The notes below the pieces were generated by a model. It was given only the letters and a program-made list of their open reading frames with translations. It had not been told where the DNA came from and made no database searches. Position numbers and translations under genes: made by a program. From assembly GCA_030167125.1 (NCBI GenBank), contig CP126531.1, positions 744,001-808,000 on the forward strand: 64,000 nucleotides of DNA, read 5' to 3'. Source of the DNA: Rhodanobacteraceae bacterium (GTDB taxonomy: Bacteria > Pseudomonadota > Gammaproteobacteria > Xanthomonadales > Rhodanobacteraceae). This document shows, one piece after another, positions 63,613-64,000 of this stretch. Within the stretch, counting starts at the first letter, position 1. Each line of letters starts with the position of its first letter.

Positions 63613-64000
63613 GTGAAAGCACGAGCCGTTGCAGCGCTGTTGTTGCTGACCTTCGCCGGAACCGCGTTGGCCGCGGCGGACAAGCCCACCGGCCCGTTCG
63701 CGAACCTGAAGTTCCGCCACCTCGGCCCTGCGGTTTCGGGCGGACGCGTCAGCGCGACCGTCGGCGTGCCGGGCAAGCCGGGCGTGTATTACGTCGGCAC
63801 CGCCGGCGCGGGGCTGTGGAAGACCACCGACGACGGCGTCAAGTGGGACAACGTGTTCAAGCATGGCGATGCGGCGTCGATCGGCGCGGTCGCGCTGGCG
63901 CCGTCCGATCCGAAGAAGATCTGGCTCGGCACCGGCGAGGCCAATCCGCGCAACGACGTGCTGATCGGCCGCGGCGTGTATTTCTCGCCGGACGACGGCA
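63613..64000 (+). CDS. VPS10/sortilin-like protein, second copy, cut by window edge
   Basis: GTG 63613 with CGGAGA upstream opens a frame of 129 codons to the right edge. Signal peptide (ALLLLTFAGTALAAA) then KFRHLGPAVSGGRVS, similar to WRPIGPLRGGRGR of the upstream paralogue, and Asp-box-like LWKTTDDGVKWDN. The pair look like tandem duplicates with different N-termini. The rest lies outside the window. Confidence 0.85.
   Translation, partial: MKARAVAALLLLTFAGTALAAADKPTGPFANLKFRHLGPAVSGGRVSATVGVPGKPGVYYVGTAGAGLWKTTDDGVKWDNVFKHGDAASIGAVALAPSDPKKIWLGTGEANPRNDVLIGRGVYFSPDDG

Noticed and set aside
63565..63616. Short upstream frame of 11 codons (MWICSLDRRPP) ending at the second VPS10-like start
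   Set aside because: Too short and unconserved-looking to claim as a leader peptide; noted only because its stop overlaps the GTG.

Overview
The window is one continuous, gene-dense stretch of GC-rich DNA (about two thirds G+C by eye) and looks like a chromosomal segment of a gammaproteobacterium of the order Xanthomonadales, most likely Rhodanobacteraceae-like. This rests on protein character and gene content: a SUF operon led by an Rrf2 regulator, OxyR next to AhpC/AhpD, TamA/TamB, a TonB-dependent receptor, Rnk, and VPS10/sortilin-like secreted proteins. No 16S rRNA is present, so the assignment is inference. I found no rRNA, tRNA, CRISPR array, integrase or transposase. The only clearly foreign-looking stretch is the first 0.7 kb, which is AT-richer and carries a RES-domain gene running off the left edge.

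Layout. 1-3 kb: RES-domain gene, CPBP membrane protease and a Tat-exported M19 dipeptidase lacking its first metal motif. 3-9.2 kb: tamB and tamA, then a roughly 590-bp element with long inverted arms directly upstream of tamA. 9.3-12 kb: GH17-GT2 beta-glucan synthase-like fusion. 12-18 kb: hutG, then a minus-strand run (SDR, aldehyde dehydrogenase, carbonic anhydrase, Tiki/ChaN-like protein, RidA-type deaminase) resembling part of a kynurenine/aminomuconate catabolic set. 18-23 kb: MalM-like lipoprotein, asnS, an IscA-type protein, a membrane protein, and rpsF-rpsR-rplI. 23.2-29.4 kb: Rrf2-sufBCDS-GNAT-Rieske operon with a palindrome over the predicted promoter. 29.5-38 kb: two-component system, HutD/Ves, SET protein, helix-hairpin-helix protein, M20 peptidase, GNAT, rhomboid, nitrobindin-like protein and rnk. 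37.8-40.2 kb: oxyR divergent from ahpC-ahpD with an OxyR-like site between them.

40.2-53 kb is the most interesting part. A minus-strand gene set encodes a TonB-dependent receptor, two membrane-anchored serine (S12/beta-lactamase-fold) hydrolases on either side of an APC permease, a dipeptide epimerase and an RpiR regulator. A secreted M1 aminopeptidase is divergent from it. Together they could form a peptide or muropeptide scavenging system, from outer-membrane uptake through periplasmic hydrolysis and inner-membrane import to cytoplasmic epimerisation. A near-consensus promoter ahead of the receptor holds a 16-bp dyad in its spacer.

53-64 kb: an unassigned 1384-residue polytopic protein, prmC, a BlaI repressor with its M56 peptidase partner that carries a TonB C-terminal domain instead of a beta-lactam sensor, and two tandem VPS10-like exported proteins, the second cut by the right edge. 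Several GC-rich repeats (REP-like palindromes, inverted units, one in-frame insert in sufS) are scattered through the window. Most genes have start codons that had to be re-chosen downstream of the longest open frame, because GC-rich frames stay open for long distances on both strands.
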